Shown: positions 9,123 through 18,397, counted from the first letter of the stretch. The stretch: 64,000 nucleotides of DNA from Aliirhizobium wenxiniae (GCF_019511445.1 NZ_JAEUAN010000012.1:1-64000); one strand, 5' to 3'. A program made the numbers and translations. Notes: a model not told the origin generated them from the sequence alone.

Positions 9123-9866
9123 ATGAGTGAACTTGCTGGAAAACGCGCGCTGGTGACAGGCGCGTCGCGAGGCATCGGCGCAGCCATCGCGGTCATGCTG
9201 GCCAAGAGAGGCGCTGACGTTGCCATTACCTACGGAAGCTCCGCTGACAAAGCCGGCAACGTGGTGAGCGAGATTGAGCGAACAGGGCGGAAATCCCTTG
9301 CCATTCGAGCCGACAGCGCTGATCCCGAAGCGGTCAAGCGTGCAGTCGAGGAAACGGTCGCCGGCCTCGGCGGGCTCGACATTCTTGTCAACAATGCCGG
9401 AATTGCTCGTTACGCCAGCGTCGGCGACGACGGAAGCCTTGCAGACCTTGATGCCATGTTCAATGTGAATGTCCGTTCGGCCGTGGTGGCTTCGGGCGCC
9501 GCGATGCAGCATCTCAGTGAAGGCGGGCGCATCGTCATGATCGGATCGTTTCTGGCGGAGCGCGTGCCGTTTCCCGGAGTAACGCTTTACTCGACCACCA
9601 AATCCGCACTCTCGGCTTTCAGCAGGGGCCTCGCGCGTGACCTCGGTTCACGGGCCATCACTGTGAACCTGGTGCAGCCGGGGCCGACCGACACTGATCT
9701 GAACCCGGCAAATGGGGATCACGCGGATGGACTACGGGCCCTCACCGCGCTGGGACATTACGGCGAGCCCGGTGATATCGCGTCGGCGGTAGCGTTTCTC
9801 GTCAGTCCTGCGGCGAAATTCATCACCGGAACAGTGCTCAACGTAGACGGCGGGATCAGCGCCTAG
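9123..9866 (+). CDS. SDR-family oxidoreductase
   Basis: A 247-residue classical short-chain dehydrogenase/reductase. Seen are the NAD(P)-binding ALVTGASRGIGAAIA at residues 8-23, the DILVNNAGIARYA segment, the catalytic Ser (MIGSF), Y-x-x-x-K (LYSTTKSAL), and the C-terminal ITGTVLNVDGG. These are typical of 3-oxoacyl-ACP reductase-like members with broad alcohol or ketone substrates. It lies 96 bases after the quinoprotein gene and 30 before an SMP-30-like gene, so the three are probably one operon handling a product of the periplasmic oxidation. The substrate is not known. Confidence 0.85.
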   Translation: MSELAGKRALVTGASRGIGAAIAVMLAKRGADVAITYGSSADKAGNVVSEIERTGRKSLAIRADSADPEAVKRAVEETVAGLGGLDILVNNAGIARYASVGDDGSLADLDAMFNVNVRSAVVASGAAMQHLSEGGRIVMIGSFLAERVPFPGVTLYSTTKSALSAFSRGLARDLGSRAITVNLVQPGPTDTDLNPANGDHADGLRALTALGHYGEPGDIASAVAFLVSPAAKFITGTVLNVDGGISA

Positions 9867-9896
9867 CACCTTTTATTCGCCTTGGAGGAAATGACT

Positions 9897-10877
9897 ATGG
9901 GCCGCGTCAGAATTGAAAGAGCCATTTCGATTTTACCGCATCGGAAACCTGCGATTGCGCTGTCACGGGCCATCCTGACCGCAGTTGCCATAGCTTGCGC
10001 GGGTAACGCAGCTGCATCCCCCACCGAAATTGTCATCGAAGGGCCGGACACCTTCCCTGAAAATATTACATCGACGCAAGACGGAACCCTTATCACCGGT
10101 TCGGTCGGCTCGGGCGGCATCTTTAGGGCGTCACCAGGCGCGGCTATCGCCACACAGTGGATTGCCCCTGGCGACAACGGCCTACTCGACACTTTCGGAG
10201 TCCTAGCCGACGACGCATCAAACACTTTATGGGTCTGCTCTTCACGCATGGACCCGCCCGCCGCTGGGGCGCCGCCTGCAGTCCCAGCACTTTACCAATA
10301 CAATCTCGATACCGGCGCCTTCCGCAGCAAACACCCGCTTCCGGGCGACCATGGCCTCTGCAACGACATCGCTGTCGGCCCCGATAAGGCGGCCTATGTC
10401 GCCGACACGACCGGGGGGCGCATCCTGCGCCTGCCGGACGGCGGCGAGACCCTGGAGGAATGGTCCAGATCCGCGGAACTCGATGGCGCGGACGGCCTCG
10501 ACTTTCAGGAGCGGCAGCTGTTCGTAAACAGCTTCACCACGGGAAAGTTCTTCCGCATCGAATTGAAGGCAGACGGCTCCGCTGGTGCACCGGTCACGCT
10601 GACTACATCACGCCCATTGATGCAGCCGGACGGGCTGCGTCGGCTAAACGACACGCAGTTCGTCATGGCGGAAGGCGGGGGCACCATTGATCTTCTTACC
10701 GTCAACGGTGACACGATTGAGGTGGAAACGCTGCGATCCGGTTTGATCGGCCCGGCCGGCGTCACCATTGTCGGCGACACTATCTGGGCCTTGGAATCAA
10801 AGCTTTCAATGCGCGGACAATCCAAGGTCGATCCGGCGCCATTCAAGGCTTATGCAGTTCCCGTGGCTGGGGACTGA
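9897..10877 (+). CDS. Secreted SMP-30/gluconolactonase-like protein
   Basis: A predicted periplasmic six-bladed propeller of 326 residues. A signal peptide ends at A-A-A-S around residue 38, followed by repeated strands with G-L-C-N-D-I-A-V-G-P-D, the metal-ligand-like motif of SMP-30/gluconolactonase folds, then YVADTTGGRILRL and G-A-D-G-L-D. ATG 9897 has GGAGGA 7 bases upstream. Next to a PQQ-dependent dehydrogenase, a lactone hydrolase would open the lactone made by sugar oxidation; this is inference. The gene ends 194 bases before pqqA. Confidence 0.7.
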   Translation: MGRVRIERAISILPHRKPAIALSRAILTAVAIACAGNAAASPTEIVIEGPDTFPENITSTQDGTLITGSVGSGGIFRASPGAAIATQWIAPGDNGLLDTFGVLADDASNTLWVCSSRMDPPAAGAPPAVPALYQYNLDTGAFRSKHPLPGDHGLCNDIAVGPDKAAYVADTTGGRILRLPDGGETLEEWSRSAELDGADGLDFQERQLFVNSFTTGKFFRIELKADGSAGAPVTLTTSRPLMQPDGLRRLNDTQFVMAEGGGTIDLLTVNGDTIEVETLRSGLIGPAGVTIVGDTIWALESKLSMRGQSKVDPAPFKAYAVPVAGD

Positions 10878-11071
10878 TACGATCTTGGCGCTAGATGCGC
10901 CAAGTGCAGCACTGCACGACATGCCTCCAGCACGTCGCGCAGATACGCTGCAACACCACGTTCGCTGCAAAGCGGTTAACGTGTTTGTGAGGGCCGGTTC
11001 ACAAAGTGGCCTGGTCGATTACCTTCGCCCTGCGGCCTTGGTCGCAAAACAAAAACGATAGGAGTTGCGAT

Positions 11072-11167
11072 ATGAAATGGACTGCACCGAAGTTTGTTGA
11101 GGTAACTTGCGGCATGGAAATCAACCGCTACGCACAGGCAGACGGCGACGAGCCGGTCCTGTTCTAA
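11072..11167 (+). CDS. pqqA: PQQ precursor peptide PqqA
   Basis: A 31-residue peptide too short for many gene finders. It begins M-K-W-T-A-P-K-F and carries the Glu16-x3-Tyr20 pair (M-E-I-N-R-Y) whose side chains PqqE joins to make the PQQ skeleton. AGGAG lies 6 bases before the ATG. The length, the start and the E-x-x-x-Y spacing match PqqA from many bacteria, for example the 29-residue Methylorubrum peptide. It heads the pqqABCDE operon, with pqqB starting 2 bases after its stop. Confidence 0.95.
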   Translation: MKWTAPKFVEVTCGMEINRYAQADGDEPVLF

Positions 11168-11169
11168 TC

Positions 11170-12093
11170 ATGAAGGGCACGGGATTGATGACCGGTCTCC
11201 GGTTTCTCGTGCTCGGCGCTGCCGCCGGCGGCGGACTGCCGCAATGGAACTGCAATTGTTCCAATTGCGCCGCCGCCCGCGATCCTTCTTCGGGACTTGT
11301 CGCCCAGACGCAGTCTTCGCTTGCCGTCAGCATCGATGGTAAGAACTGGGCGATCTTCAACGCCTCGCCCGATATTCGCCAGCAGTTTCAGCAGACGCCG
11401 CAGCTTCATCCGAAGGCACTTCGCCACAGCCCGATCAGGAGCGTCGTCATCACCAATGCCGATGTCGACCATATCGGCGGGCTTCTGACGATCCGCGAAA
11501 AGCAGGCCTTCGATCTTTTCTCGACCTCGGCGATCGGCGCCGTCATCGACGCCAATCCGGTGTTTCGGGTGCTCGATCCGGCCTTCGTTGCGCGCCACGC
11601 GATCCGTCTCGACGAGGAATTTTCGCCGCTAGAAGGACTTGAGGCCCGCATTTTTGCCGTACCGGGCAAGGTCGCTCTTTTCCTCGAAAAGGGCGAGCCG
11701 GAACTGGGACTCGAAGGCGAGCAGACGATCGGTGTCGAATTCGTTGCCGCAGGTAAGCGCGCCTACTATATTCCCGGCTGCGCGACGCTGCCGGACTGGC
11801 TTTGCGAGCGCATTCGCGGCGCGGATCTGGTGTTCTTCGATGGCACGGTCTTCACCGATGACGAGATGATCCGCGTGGGCACCGGCATCAAAACCGGCCA
11901 GAGAATGGGGCACATGCCCATTACGGGCGACGGCGGCAGCCTCGAGGCGCTGTCGAAGCTCGCCATAGGCCGCATGGTCTATGTGCATATCAACAATACC
12001 AACCCGATCTGGCGAGATGGCGCGGAGCGGGATGCCGTTAAAGCCGCCGGTTTCGAGGTCGGTCATGACGGGATGGAGATCGACCTTGCCTGA
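11170..12093 (+). CDS. pqqB: PqqB, metallo-beta-lactamase-fold PQQ biosynthesis protein
   Basis: A metal-dependent hydroxylase-like protein acting on the Glu-Tyr dipeptide after PqqA processing. Seen are FLVLGAAAGGGLPQWNCNC at the N-terminus, the N-A-D-V-D-H-I-G-G-L-L segment that replaces the HxHxDH metal site of hydrolases, and a C-terminal VYVHINNTNPI. All are PqqB hallmarks, and the length is about 305 residues as expected. ATG 11170 is 2 bases after the pqqA stop. ATG 11188, closer to the usual MxxLRF start, is an equally good choice. The 3' end overlaps pqqC by a few bases. Confidence 0.92.
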   Translation: MKGTGLMTGLRFLVLGAAAGGGLPQWNCNCSNCAAARDPSSGLVAQTQSSLAVSIDGKNWAIFNASPDIRQQFQQTPQLHPKALRHSPIRSVVITNADVDHIGGLLTIREKQAFDLFSTSAIGAVIDANPVFRVLDPAFVARHAIRLDEEFSPLEGLEARIFAVPGKVALFLEKGEPELGLEGEQTIGVEFVAAGKRAYYIPGCATLPDWLCERIRGADLVFFDGTVFTDDEMIRVGTGIKTGQRMGHMPITGDGGSLEALSKLAIGRMVYVHINNTNPIWRDGAERDAVKAAGFEVGHDGMEIDLA

Positions 12094-12889
12094 CATTCAA
12101 AACGCCGCACAGAACAGAACCGATTTCGAAGCCCGGCTGCGCGCGATTGGCGACGCCCGCTATCACGACAAGCATCCGTTCCACGGCATGCTGCATGGCG
12201 GACAGTGCACGATCACTCAGGTGCGCGCCTGGGTCATCAACCGCTTCTATTACCAGAGCCGTATCCCGCTCAAGGATGCAGCCTTCATGTCGCGCTGCGA
12301 GGATGCCGCAATCCGCCGCGCATGGCGCAAGCGCATCGAGGACCATGATGGCGGCCGTGAGGAAGGTGGCGGCATTCGTCGCTGGCTGAAACTGGCCGAA
12401 GCGGTCGGGCTCGATCCCGATTACGTCGCTTCCACGCGTGGCGTTCTGCCGGGCACGCGGTTTGCCTGCGATGCCTATGTGCGCTTCGTGCGCGAGATGC
12501 CGATACTGGATGCTGTGGCCGCGTCGCTGACCGAGCTTTTCGCGCCGACCATTCACAAGAACCGCATTGCCGGGCTGATCGAGCATTACGCCTTTGCCAA
12601 TGACGAGGCGCTGTCCTATTTCCGCAAGCGTCTCGACGAGGCTCCGGTAGATGTCGCCTTCGGCCTCACTTATGTGCTTGACCATGCCGACACGAAGGAA
12701 AAGCAGGATGCGGCAGCGGCCGCGCTCACCTTCAAGACTGACGTGCTCTGGGCGCAGCTCGATGCGCTGCATAATGCCTATGTTTCGCCGGCCCTTCTGC
12801 CTCCGGGCGGTTGGGACGGAAAGGAAGGCGTGATTGGCGACCTGGACCAGCCGGCGCTGAAGCATGACACCAAGGGAGCGGCCGAATGA
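12086..12889 (+). CDS. pqqC: PqqC, pyrroloquinoline-quinone synthase
   Basis: The cofactor-free oxidase that performs the last ring closure and eight-electron oxidation to PQQ. Seen are the N-terminal YHDKHPFHGMLHGG, the helix ending NRFYYQSRIPLKDAAFMSRC, the active-site region E-H-Y-A-F and LTYVLDHADTKEKQDAA. The 267 residues are in the usual range. TTG 12086, preceded by a GGAG-containing stretch, is taken as start; an ATG at 12065 would overlap pqqB more deeply. It is translationally coupled to pqqB upstream and pqqD downstream. Confidence 0.92.
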   Translation: MPDIQNAAQNRTDFEARLRAIGDARYHDKHPFHGMLHGGQCTITQVRAWVINRFYYQSRIPLKDAAFMSRCEDAAIRRAWRKRIEDHDGGREEGGGIRRWLKLAEAVGLDPDYVASTRGVLPGTRFACDAYVRFVREMPILDAVAASLTELFAPTIHKNRIAGLIEHYAFANDEALSYFRKRLDEAPVDVAFGLTYVLDHADTKEKQDAAAAALTFKTDVLWAQLDALHNAYVSPALLPPGGWDGKEGVIGDLDQPALKHDTKGAAE

Positions 12890-13185
12890 GCGAGCCTTCT
12901 GCGGTAGCGGTCACGGCCCAGACGGTGGCAAAGCTTGCCCGCGGCGTGCGCCTGCGCGAAGATCCCGTGCGCGGCCAGACGGTGCTACTGGCGCCGGAAC
13001 GAGCACTCGCACTCGACGAGATTGCCGTCATGATCGTCAATGCGCTGGATGGCGAACGCAGTCTGGACGCTATTGCCGAGGAGTTTTCGGTCAAGTTCGA
13101 AGCGCCGAAGGATCAGGTCCTTTCCGACATGATCGCTTTTGTCGACGAGTTTTCCAAACGCAGGATGCTGGAGCTGAAGTCGTGA
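12886..13185 (+). CDS. pqqD: PqqD, PqqA-binding chaperone
   Basis: A 99-residue winged-helix RRE protein that binds PqqA and presents it to PqqE. The sequence has the typical RGVRLREDPVRGQTVLLAPE strand region and the hydrophobic helices LDEIAVMIVNALDG and SDMIAFVDEFSK. The start overlaps the pqqC stop (ATGA), and the stop overlaps the GTG start of pqqE, so it is tightly coupled to both. Confidence 0.92.
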   Translation: MSEPSAVAVTAQTVAKLARGVRLREDPVRGQTVLLAPERALALDEIAVMIVNALDGERSLDAIAEEFSVKFEAPKDQVLSDMIAFVDEFSKRRMLELKS

Positions 13186-14312
13186 ATGAGCACGTCAACA
13201 TTGCGCGCACAAGCGAATGGAACGGTGGACGTGTTCGTATCCCCGCGCCGATCGCCATGCTGGCGGAACTGACCCATCGCTGTCCGCTTGCCTGTCCCTA
13301 TTGCTCCAACCCGCTGGAGCTGGACGGCGTCAAGGCCGAGCTTTCCACCGAGGCGTGGATTTCTGTCTTCGAACAGGCGGCAGCACTCGGCGTGCTGCAT
13401 CTTCATCTGTCCGGCGGTGAGCCGGCGGCGCGACGCGATCTGGTCGAACTGACGATCGCTGCCGCCAAGGCCGGGCTCTACACCAACCTGATTACCTCCG
13501 GCATCGGTCTGACCGAGAAGCGCATTGCCGAACTCTCCGAGGCTGGCCTCGACCACCTGCAGCTTTCCATCCAGGGCGCGACACCTGATCTGGCCGACAA
13601 GGTGGGTGGCTACAAGGGCGGGTATCATCGCAAGATAGCCGCGGCGGAATGGACCCATGCGGCCGGCATCCCGCTCACCGTCAACGCCGTCTGCCACAAG
13701 CAGAACATGGACCAGATCGGCGATATGCTTGATCTCGCCGTCAAGCTCGGTGCCCGCCGCATCGAGATTGCCACCGTGCAGTTCCACGGCTGGGCGGAGC
13801 GGAACCGCAAGGCGCTGATGCCGACCAGGCAACAGGTACTGAAGACCAACGCCTTTGTCGACGAAGCGCGCAAGCGGCTGGAAGGCATCATCGTCATCGA
13901 CTACGTGCCGGCCGACCATCACTCGACATACCCCAAGGCCTGTATGGGCGGCTGGGGGCGCACCGGTCTTAACGTCACGCCATCCGGCAAGGTGCTACCC
14001 TGCCACGCGGCCGAAAGCATTCCATCCTTGCAGTTCGAGACGGTGCGCGACAAGCCGCTCGCCGACATCTGGTACGATAGCGACGCCTTCAATGCATATC
14101 GCGGCGATAGCTGGATGCCAGATCTCTGCCGCTCCTGTGACCGCAAGGCGATCGACATGGGCGGTTGCCGCTGCCAGGCGATGGCGCTGGCTGGCGATCC
14201 GGCCGCCACCGATCCGGTCTGCATTCGTTCGTTCAAGCGGCAGGCGCTGGTGGAACAGGCCGAAATCGACAGCTGCATCGAGCCCCCGGACTTTATTTAT
14301 CGAGGGCGCTGA
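13182..14312 (+). CDS. pqqE: PqqE, radical SAM peptide cyclase
   Basis: The radical SAM enzyme that forms the Glu-Tyr carbon-carbon bond in PqqA. The SAM-cluster motif C-x3-C-x2-C is at residues 34-41 (CPLACPYC) and is followed by LHLSGGEPAARRDL. The SPASM region near the C-terminus has CMGGWGRTGLNVTPSGKVLPC and CRSCDRKAIDMGGCRCQA, giving the ligands for auxiliary clusters. GTG 13182 overlaps the pqqD stop (GTGA) and is the only start consistent with the usual N-terminus. The frame is open further upstream but that part is a shadow of pqqC/pqqD. It is the last gene of the pqq operon; no pqqF-type protease is visible here. Confidence 0.95.
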   Translation: MNEHVNIARTSEWNGGRVRIPAPIAMLAELTHRCPLACPYCSNPLELDGVKAELSTEAWISVFEQAAALGVLHLHLSGGEPAARRDLVELTIAAAKAGLYTNLITSGIGLTEKRIAELSEAGLDHLQLSIQGATPDLADKVGGYKGGYHRKIAAAEWTHAAGIPLTVNAVCHKQNMDQIGDMLDLAVKLGARRIEIATVQFHGWAERNRKALMPTRQQVLKTNAFVDEARKRLEGIIVIDYVPADHHSTYPKACMGGWGRTGLNVTPSGKVLPCHAAESIPSLQFETVRDKPLADIWYDSDAFNAYRGDSWMPDLCRSCDRKAIDMGGCRCQAMALAGDPAATDPVCIRSFKRQALVEQAEIDSCIEPPDFIYRGR

Positions 14313-14613
14313 CCGGAATTTGAATAAGAAAGTCATGATCTCCCTTGAAGCTTTCTTCATTCATTTCCGGCTGAAAACAGCGAACACTCTTGAAAATTGG
14401 GGTGTCGTTACAGGGTGATAGCGTCCAAATATAGCATGGCGGCCGATTAATGTTGGTTCCTCTGGGCGCGACACAGTTAATCAAAGCCCAAGGCTTCAAA
14501 TGACTGAACTGCATATCTAGTGTTGTGGCCCACCCCTTCGAAATCACTCTTTGCCAGAGTCACAGAAGCGATCCCGACTTGAGGTGCCTATTTTTGATCT
14601 CGTGGAGAAACAG

Positions 14614-15009
14614 ATGTCCGAAATGAACTTACGAGAATTTTTCACCCGCTATATCGCCGTTTTGAACACTCACAAGTTTGATCAGCTCATCGAGTTTATG
14701 CATGACGAGCTTCTGGTTAATGGGCATAGAGTGACTTTGAGCCAGATGATCCTTGAACTCGAAGGCCATGTGGCCGCCGTCCCCGATTTAGTATGGCGCG
14801 TGGAAAACATTGCCGTCGAAGGTGACCAGGTCGCGGCTCACTTAATGAACAAGGGGACTCCAGTGAGGGAATGGTTTGGCTCTATGCCAAACGGCTCCAG
14901 CGTCGAATTCGCTGAGCATGTATTTCATAAGATCCGCGATGGTCGGTTTTACGAACAGAACTTTCTGCTTGATAAGTTTTCAGTGCAAAATCAGCTTGCC
15001 CCTCAGTAA
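14614..15009 (+). CDS. SnoaL-like / ester cyclase family protein
   Basis: A 131-residue single-domain protein of the NTF2-like SnoaL fold: an N-terminal helix pair (LREFFTRYIAVLNTHKFDQL) followed by a strand-rich part with VWRVENIAVEGDQVAAHL and a C-terminal EHVFHKIRDGRFYE. Relatives include polyketide cyclases and many small enzymes of unknown role. ATG 14614 is preferred because GGAG lies 7 bases before; the open frame begins at 14551. It is a single gene after the pqq operon. The 300 bases between pqqE and this gene hold nothing recognisable. Confidence 0.7.
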   Translation: MSEMNLREFFTRYIAVLNTHKFDQLIEFMHDELLVNGHRVTLSQMILELEGHVAAVPDLVWRVENIAVEGDQVAAHLMNKGTPVREWFGSMPNGSSVEFAEHVFHKIRDGRFYEQNFLLDKFSVQNQLAPQ

Positions 15010-15269
15010 GCGGCCATTGATCAGTTCCCGCCTCTGAAACCGTGACCGTATTAATCAATAAGGTTTCTATTCATCGGTTTGTCCCGGACAAACACGAGAG
15101 TTCGCTCCGTTTAACGGACTAAAAATAGAGGGGTGTTGGCCGATGCGGTAAGACGCCAGACGGCATCGATCATGTAATTTCTGCGTAACTATGAGATTCC
15201 ATAACCTTCCCGGCGGGGTCGCGCTTCGCTCTCGCAGTCGAATAACACACCGAAAAGAAGGTACAAGAA

Positions 15270-15575
15270 ATGAGCAAAGCCTCACGAGATCATGTCTTCA
15301 TGCGACGCCTATCTGTCGGAATGGTATTCGCGGGTCTCCTCATCCTGACAGGTTGCCAGACGCCGGAACAGGAACGCCATGCCGATCTGGATACGTGCTC
15401 TGCAATGGGCGCGCGATACGGCTCATCATCCCATACCGGATGCATGCTTCAACAGCAGCAGCGTCGTGATGACGCGCAATTGCGAACTCTTGAGTCAGCC
15501 AGGCTGAGTCAGATCATGGCGGAAGATGCGCGCCGGCAGCAAGAGCGCATGAGAAGAGAGAGACGGCGGGACTAG
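15270..15575 (+). CDS. Small lipoprotein, unknown function
   Basis: A 101-residue predicted lipoprotein: a basic start, a hydrophobic stretch FAGLLILTGC whose LTGC is a lipobox, so Cys would be lipidated after cleavage. The mature part has two more cysteines (DTCSAMG and HTGC), which could form a disulfide, and ends in a long Arg/Gln/Glu-rich helix. No family function is recognised; similar short proteins with a C-terminal basic helix occur in rhizobia. Confidence 0.65.
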   Translation: MSKASRDHVFMRRLSVGMVFAGLLILTGCQTPEQERHADLDTCSAMGARYGSSSHTGCMLQQQQRRDDAQLRTLESARLSQIMAEDARRQQERMRRERRRD

Positions 15576-15740
15576 TTTCGACTTCGGAGGGAGGCTTGAG
15601 CTGATTGCACTCGACCTATTTGACCAGCCTTCGGCTGATGCAAGCCAGTCGCGAGCCGAAAGTGCATAAGCCTCCTCACTATGAGGGCAAACCTCCACCC
15701 AGCGTCCGATCACTGCCCCAAACCTGGAGACTGAAGGCTC

Positions 15741-16355
15741 ATGTCCACTCCATTGCGCCATGCGCTAGTTCTCGTCCGGTGGCATAGAGCAGAATTCATC
15801 GTCATCAATGCAGCATTTTTTAGCCTGTTTGCAGCAACGATGACGGTGACGCTGCTGATCCCGGAAATCCAACCAGCCATACTGAACATTTTCTCGGGGA
15901 TCGTGCGGACAGACCTCGCCGCTCAGGTCTATCTCAGCGGAAGCGTCCTATATGCAGCGTCAGCAACATTGGCGGTCAATCTTGGGATTGCAGTGCTGCT
16001 CATTTCTATCCCGTCGTTTTTCATCCCCTTTTTCGGCACCGCATTTGCGATGGTTTTTGCTGTGACTTATGGTGTGACGCTAGCGCCCATTGGTCCTCAT
16101 GCGGCCGCAATGATCCCCCACTCCATCACGGTGCTGATCGAATTCCAGGCTTATATCATTGCGGCCCTAGGCGCCTATCTAACTGGGCGCGCCATTTTCT
16201 TGCCTGTGGCGGGAGAAAAGCGGTCGGTCGGCAAAAGATACGCAGCTGCAGCCGCGCATGTCCTCTCGCTTTACGCGCTCGTTGTTCCTCTTCTTCTCTT
16301 GGGCGCGGTCTATGAAGCCTTTGAAATCATCTATCTCGTAAGATACTTCATTTAG
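15741..16355 (+). CDS. Integral membrane protein, SpoIIM/DUF95-like
   Basis: A 204-residue membrane protein with about five hydrophobic helices (around 22-42, 62-85, 92-115, 135-155, 178-200). The core stretch ending in G-P-H-A-A-A-M-I-P-H-S-I-T-V-L-I-E resembles the P-H-G-x-x-E-L motif of the SpoIIM (DUF95) family, members of which are involved in membrane remodelling or ABC-type partner functions. It ends 4 bases before a response regulator gene and is likely co-transcribed with that two-component pair, perhaps as its target or sensor accessory. The family assignment is tentative. Confidence 0.5.
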   Translation: MSTPLRHALVLVRWHRAEFIVINAAFFSLFAATMTVTLLIPEIQPAILNIFSGIVRTDLAAQVYLSGSVLYAASATLAVNLGIAVLLISIPSFFIPFFGTAFAMVFAVTYGVTLAPIGPHAAAMIPHSITVLIEFQAYIIAALGAYLTGRAIFLPVAGEKRSVGKRYAAAAAHVLSLYALVVPLLLLGAVYEAFEIIYLVRYFI

Positions 16356-16359
16356 CGAC

Positions 16360-17034
16360 ATGAAAATCCTATTGGTCGAAGACGATCCCGAAATGGCCGA
16401 AGCGCTTCGGACAGCGCTGTCAAGGCATGGCTTCGTCTTGGCAACGGTGGCGAATCTCACCACGGCGCGAGAAGCGATCGTCATCGAACGATATGATGTT
16501 GTTCTTATTGATCGCCAGCTTCCCGACGGGGACGGCAGCACTTTGCTCGCCGAGATCCGGCAAACCACCAATCCACCCCGCTCCATAATTATCTCCGCCA
16601 TGGGATCCACAAAAGACAAGATTGCCGGGCTTAACGGGGGCGCCGATGACTATCTGCCCAAACCGTTCGAGGTCGATGAACTGGTCGCCCGCCTCAATGC
16701 AGTGGCACGCCGAACGCCTGAAGCCAAGGCAGACGTTATCACGGCCGGCAATGTCCGGTATGATCGGGTGACGCGAGATCTGTATGTCGAAGGCACTCGG
16801 CAGGAACTTGCTCGACGAGAACTTCTTATCATCGAGACCCTTCTCAAGAATCTCGGACGAACGGTGCTGCGATCTTCGTTGGAGGAAAGCGTTTATTCCT
16901 TCGACGACGAGATCCAATCCAATTCGCTGGAAGCCAACATGTCTCGCCTCCGGCGAAAACTGGCGGACGCTGGTGCCGATATCGTCATCCGTAATATTCG
17001 CGGTGTCGGATACTTCCTTCTTGAGCAGAAATGA
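16360..17034 (+). CDS. OmpR-family response regulator
   Basis: A 224-residue regulator: receiver domain in residues 1-115 with the acidic pair EDD, phospho-acceptor Asp in VVLIDRQLPDGDG and Lys in YLPKPFEVDELVARL, then an OmpR/PhoB winged-helix DNA-binding domain from about 125 with the loop SLEANMSRLRRKL. It is followed one base later by its partner kinase and preceded by a membrane protein gene, suggesting a three-gene operon. The stimulus is unknown. Confidence 0.9.
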   Translation: MKILLVEDDPEMAEALRTALSRHGFVLATVANLTTAREAIVIERYDVVLIDRQLPDGDGSTLLAEIRQTTNPPRSIIISAMGSTKDKIAGLNGGADDYLPKPFEVDELVARLNAVARRTPEAKADVITAGNVRYDRVTRDLYVEGTRQELARRELLIIETLLKNLGRTVLRSSLEESVYSFDDEIQSNSLEANMSRLRRKLADAGADIVIRNIRGVGYFLLEQK

Positions 17035-17035
17035 C

Positions 17036-18397
17036 ATGTCTCACCACTCTCTGCGCGGGCGTTTCACACTCGGCTTCATCACGCTTCAGCTTGTCACGAT
17101 CAGCGTCTCATTCGGGCTCGTTCTTTACATCGCGACCCTGAGCGCTCCTCGAGGGGCGGTACCCTCTGCCTGGTACCCACAGGAGATCTCGAAGTCGGTG
17201 ACAGTTGACCACAATGGCAAAGCTGCGATCGATCCGACGCCGGCACTCAAGACAGTGATGGATGAATGGCCCACCTCCTGGTTTGTTATCCGCCTCGCCG
17301 ACGGATCCACGCTTCGGCACGGCGAGATGCCGATAGATATCGCCGAGAACGCGGCGTTTCTCACCAGTTTTCGCAGTGTTGAGTTGCGCGGCTATGTCGA
17401 TGCTCCGGACCGGCAAGCCACGATTGACACGATGTCAACCGCCGCAGGAGAAGCAACGGTGTTAGCCGGTGGCGTATCTATGTCCCTATACCAACTCGTG
17501 TTTGTAGTGGGACAGATAACGATCGGTGTCCCAGCCTTGATACTTCTGGTGGTCACCCTTGTCGGTGTCCCGTGGGTTACGAAATGGTCGCTTCGCTCCC
17601 TCAGGCAACTGACCGAGCGCTTGAACAGGATCGACATCGAGGCTCGTCGCGGCGTTGTGGATGAACGAGGATTGCCAGGCGAGCTATTGCGGGTTGTCAG
17701 GGAAATCAATCTCGCGCTCAATCGGCTCGATGCCGGGTTTGAGAAAACGGAGCGCTTTTTTATCAACGCAGCCCATGAACTGCGCACGCCAATCGCCATC
17801 GTTCAGGTTCGCGCGGACAGTTTGCCGCAAAGTGACGAGAAGCTTCACATCCTAAGGAGCATAAAACGGCTGACGGCCATCACGAACCAGCTTTTGGATA
17901 TGGAGCGATATCGGCAAAATACGCCGATCTCGCAGGACATCGAATTAACGCATCTCCTGTCAAAGGTTGTCGCCGACCTCGCGCCATTCGCGATTTCGGA
18001 AGGTTACGACATCTCTTTCGACACCAATGTTTTCAAGGTATCGATGGAAGGTGATAGCGAAGCGTTGGACCGCGCCTTTTCCAATCTCGTTCGTAACGCC
18101 ATCCAATATGGAGGCGGGCGCGGCGACATCGCAGTGAGGGTGGAGGCCGATGGATCCGTCGTTATCTCCGATCAAGGCGTCGGTATAGCAAAGGAACTTC
18201 ATTCACGCATTTTCGAGCCATTTTACCGCGTGAATCCGCATGGATCCGGTGCTGGCCTTGGCTTGAGCATGGTCAGCGAGATTATTGAAAAGCATGGTGG
18301 CGTTATAGAGCTCGGGTCATCTCCTGGCCAAGGAAGTGTCTTCGCTATTCGCTGGCGCAATGCATTGCGTATCGAAAAGCGTCGTCAAGAACCCTAG
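17036..18397 (+). CDS. Sensor histidine kinase
   Basis: A 453-residue inner-membrane kinase paired with the OmpR regulator. It has an N-terminal transmembrane helix (about 13-35), a periplasmic region of roughly 120 residues, a second helix near 155-180, an H-box INAAHELRTPIAIVQ with the phosphorylated His, and a HATPase domain with NLVRNAIQYG (N-box), DQGVGI (G1), FEPFYRV (F) and GAGLGLSMV (G2). ATG 17036 follows the regulator stop by one base. The open frame upstream is a shadow. The periplasmic domain is not one I recognise. Confidence 0.88.
   Translation: MSHHSLRGRFTLGFITLQLVTISVSFGLVLYIATLSAPRGAVPSAWYPQEISKSVTVDHNGKAAIDPTPALKTVMDEWPTSWFVIRLADGSTLRHGEMPIDIAENAAFLTSFRSVELRGYVDAPDRQATIDTMSTAAGEATVLAGGVSMSLYQLVFVVGQITIGVPALILLVVTLVGVPWVTKWSLRSLRQLTERLNRIDIEARRGVVDERGLPGELLRVVREINLALNRLDAGFEKTERFFINAAHELRTPIAIVQVRADSLPQSDEKLHILRSIKRLTAITNQLLDMERYRQNTPISQDIELTHLLSKVVADLAPFAISEGYDISFDTNVFKVSMEGDSEALDRAFSNLVRNAIQYGGGRGDIAVRVEADGSVVISDQGVGIAKELHSRIFEPFYRVNPHGSGAGLGLSMVSEIIEKHGGVIELGSSPGQGSVFAIRWRNALRIEKRRQEP

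Noticed and set aside
8598..9512. 304-codon minus-strand frame across the quinoprotein/SDR junction
   Set aside because: Antisense shadow; both plus-strand genes have clear families.
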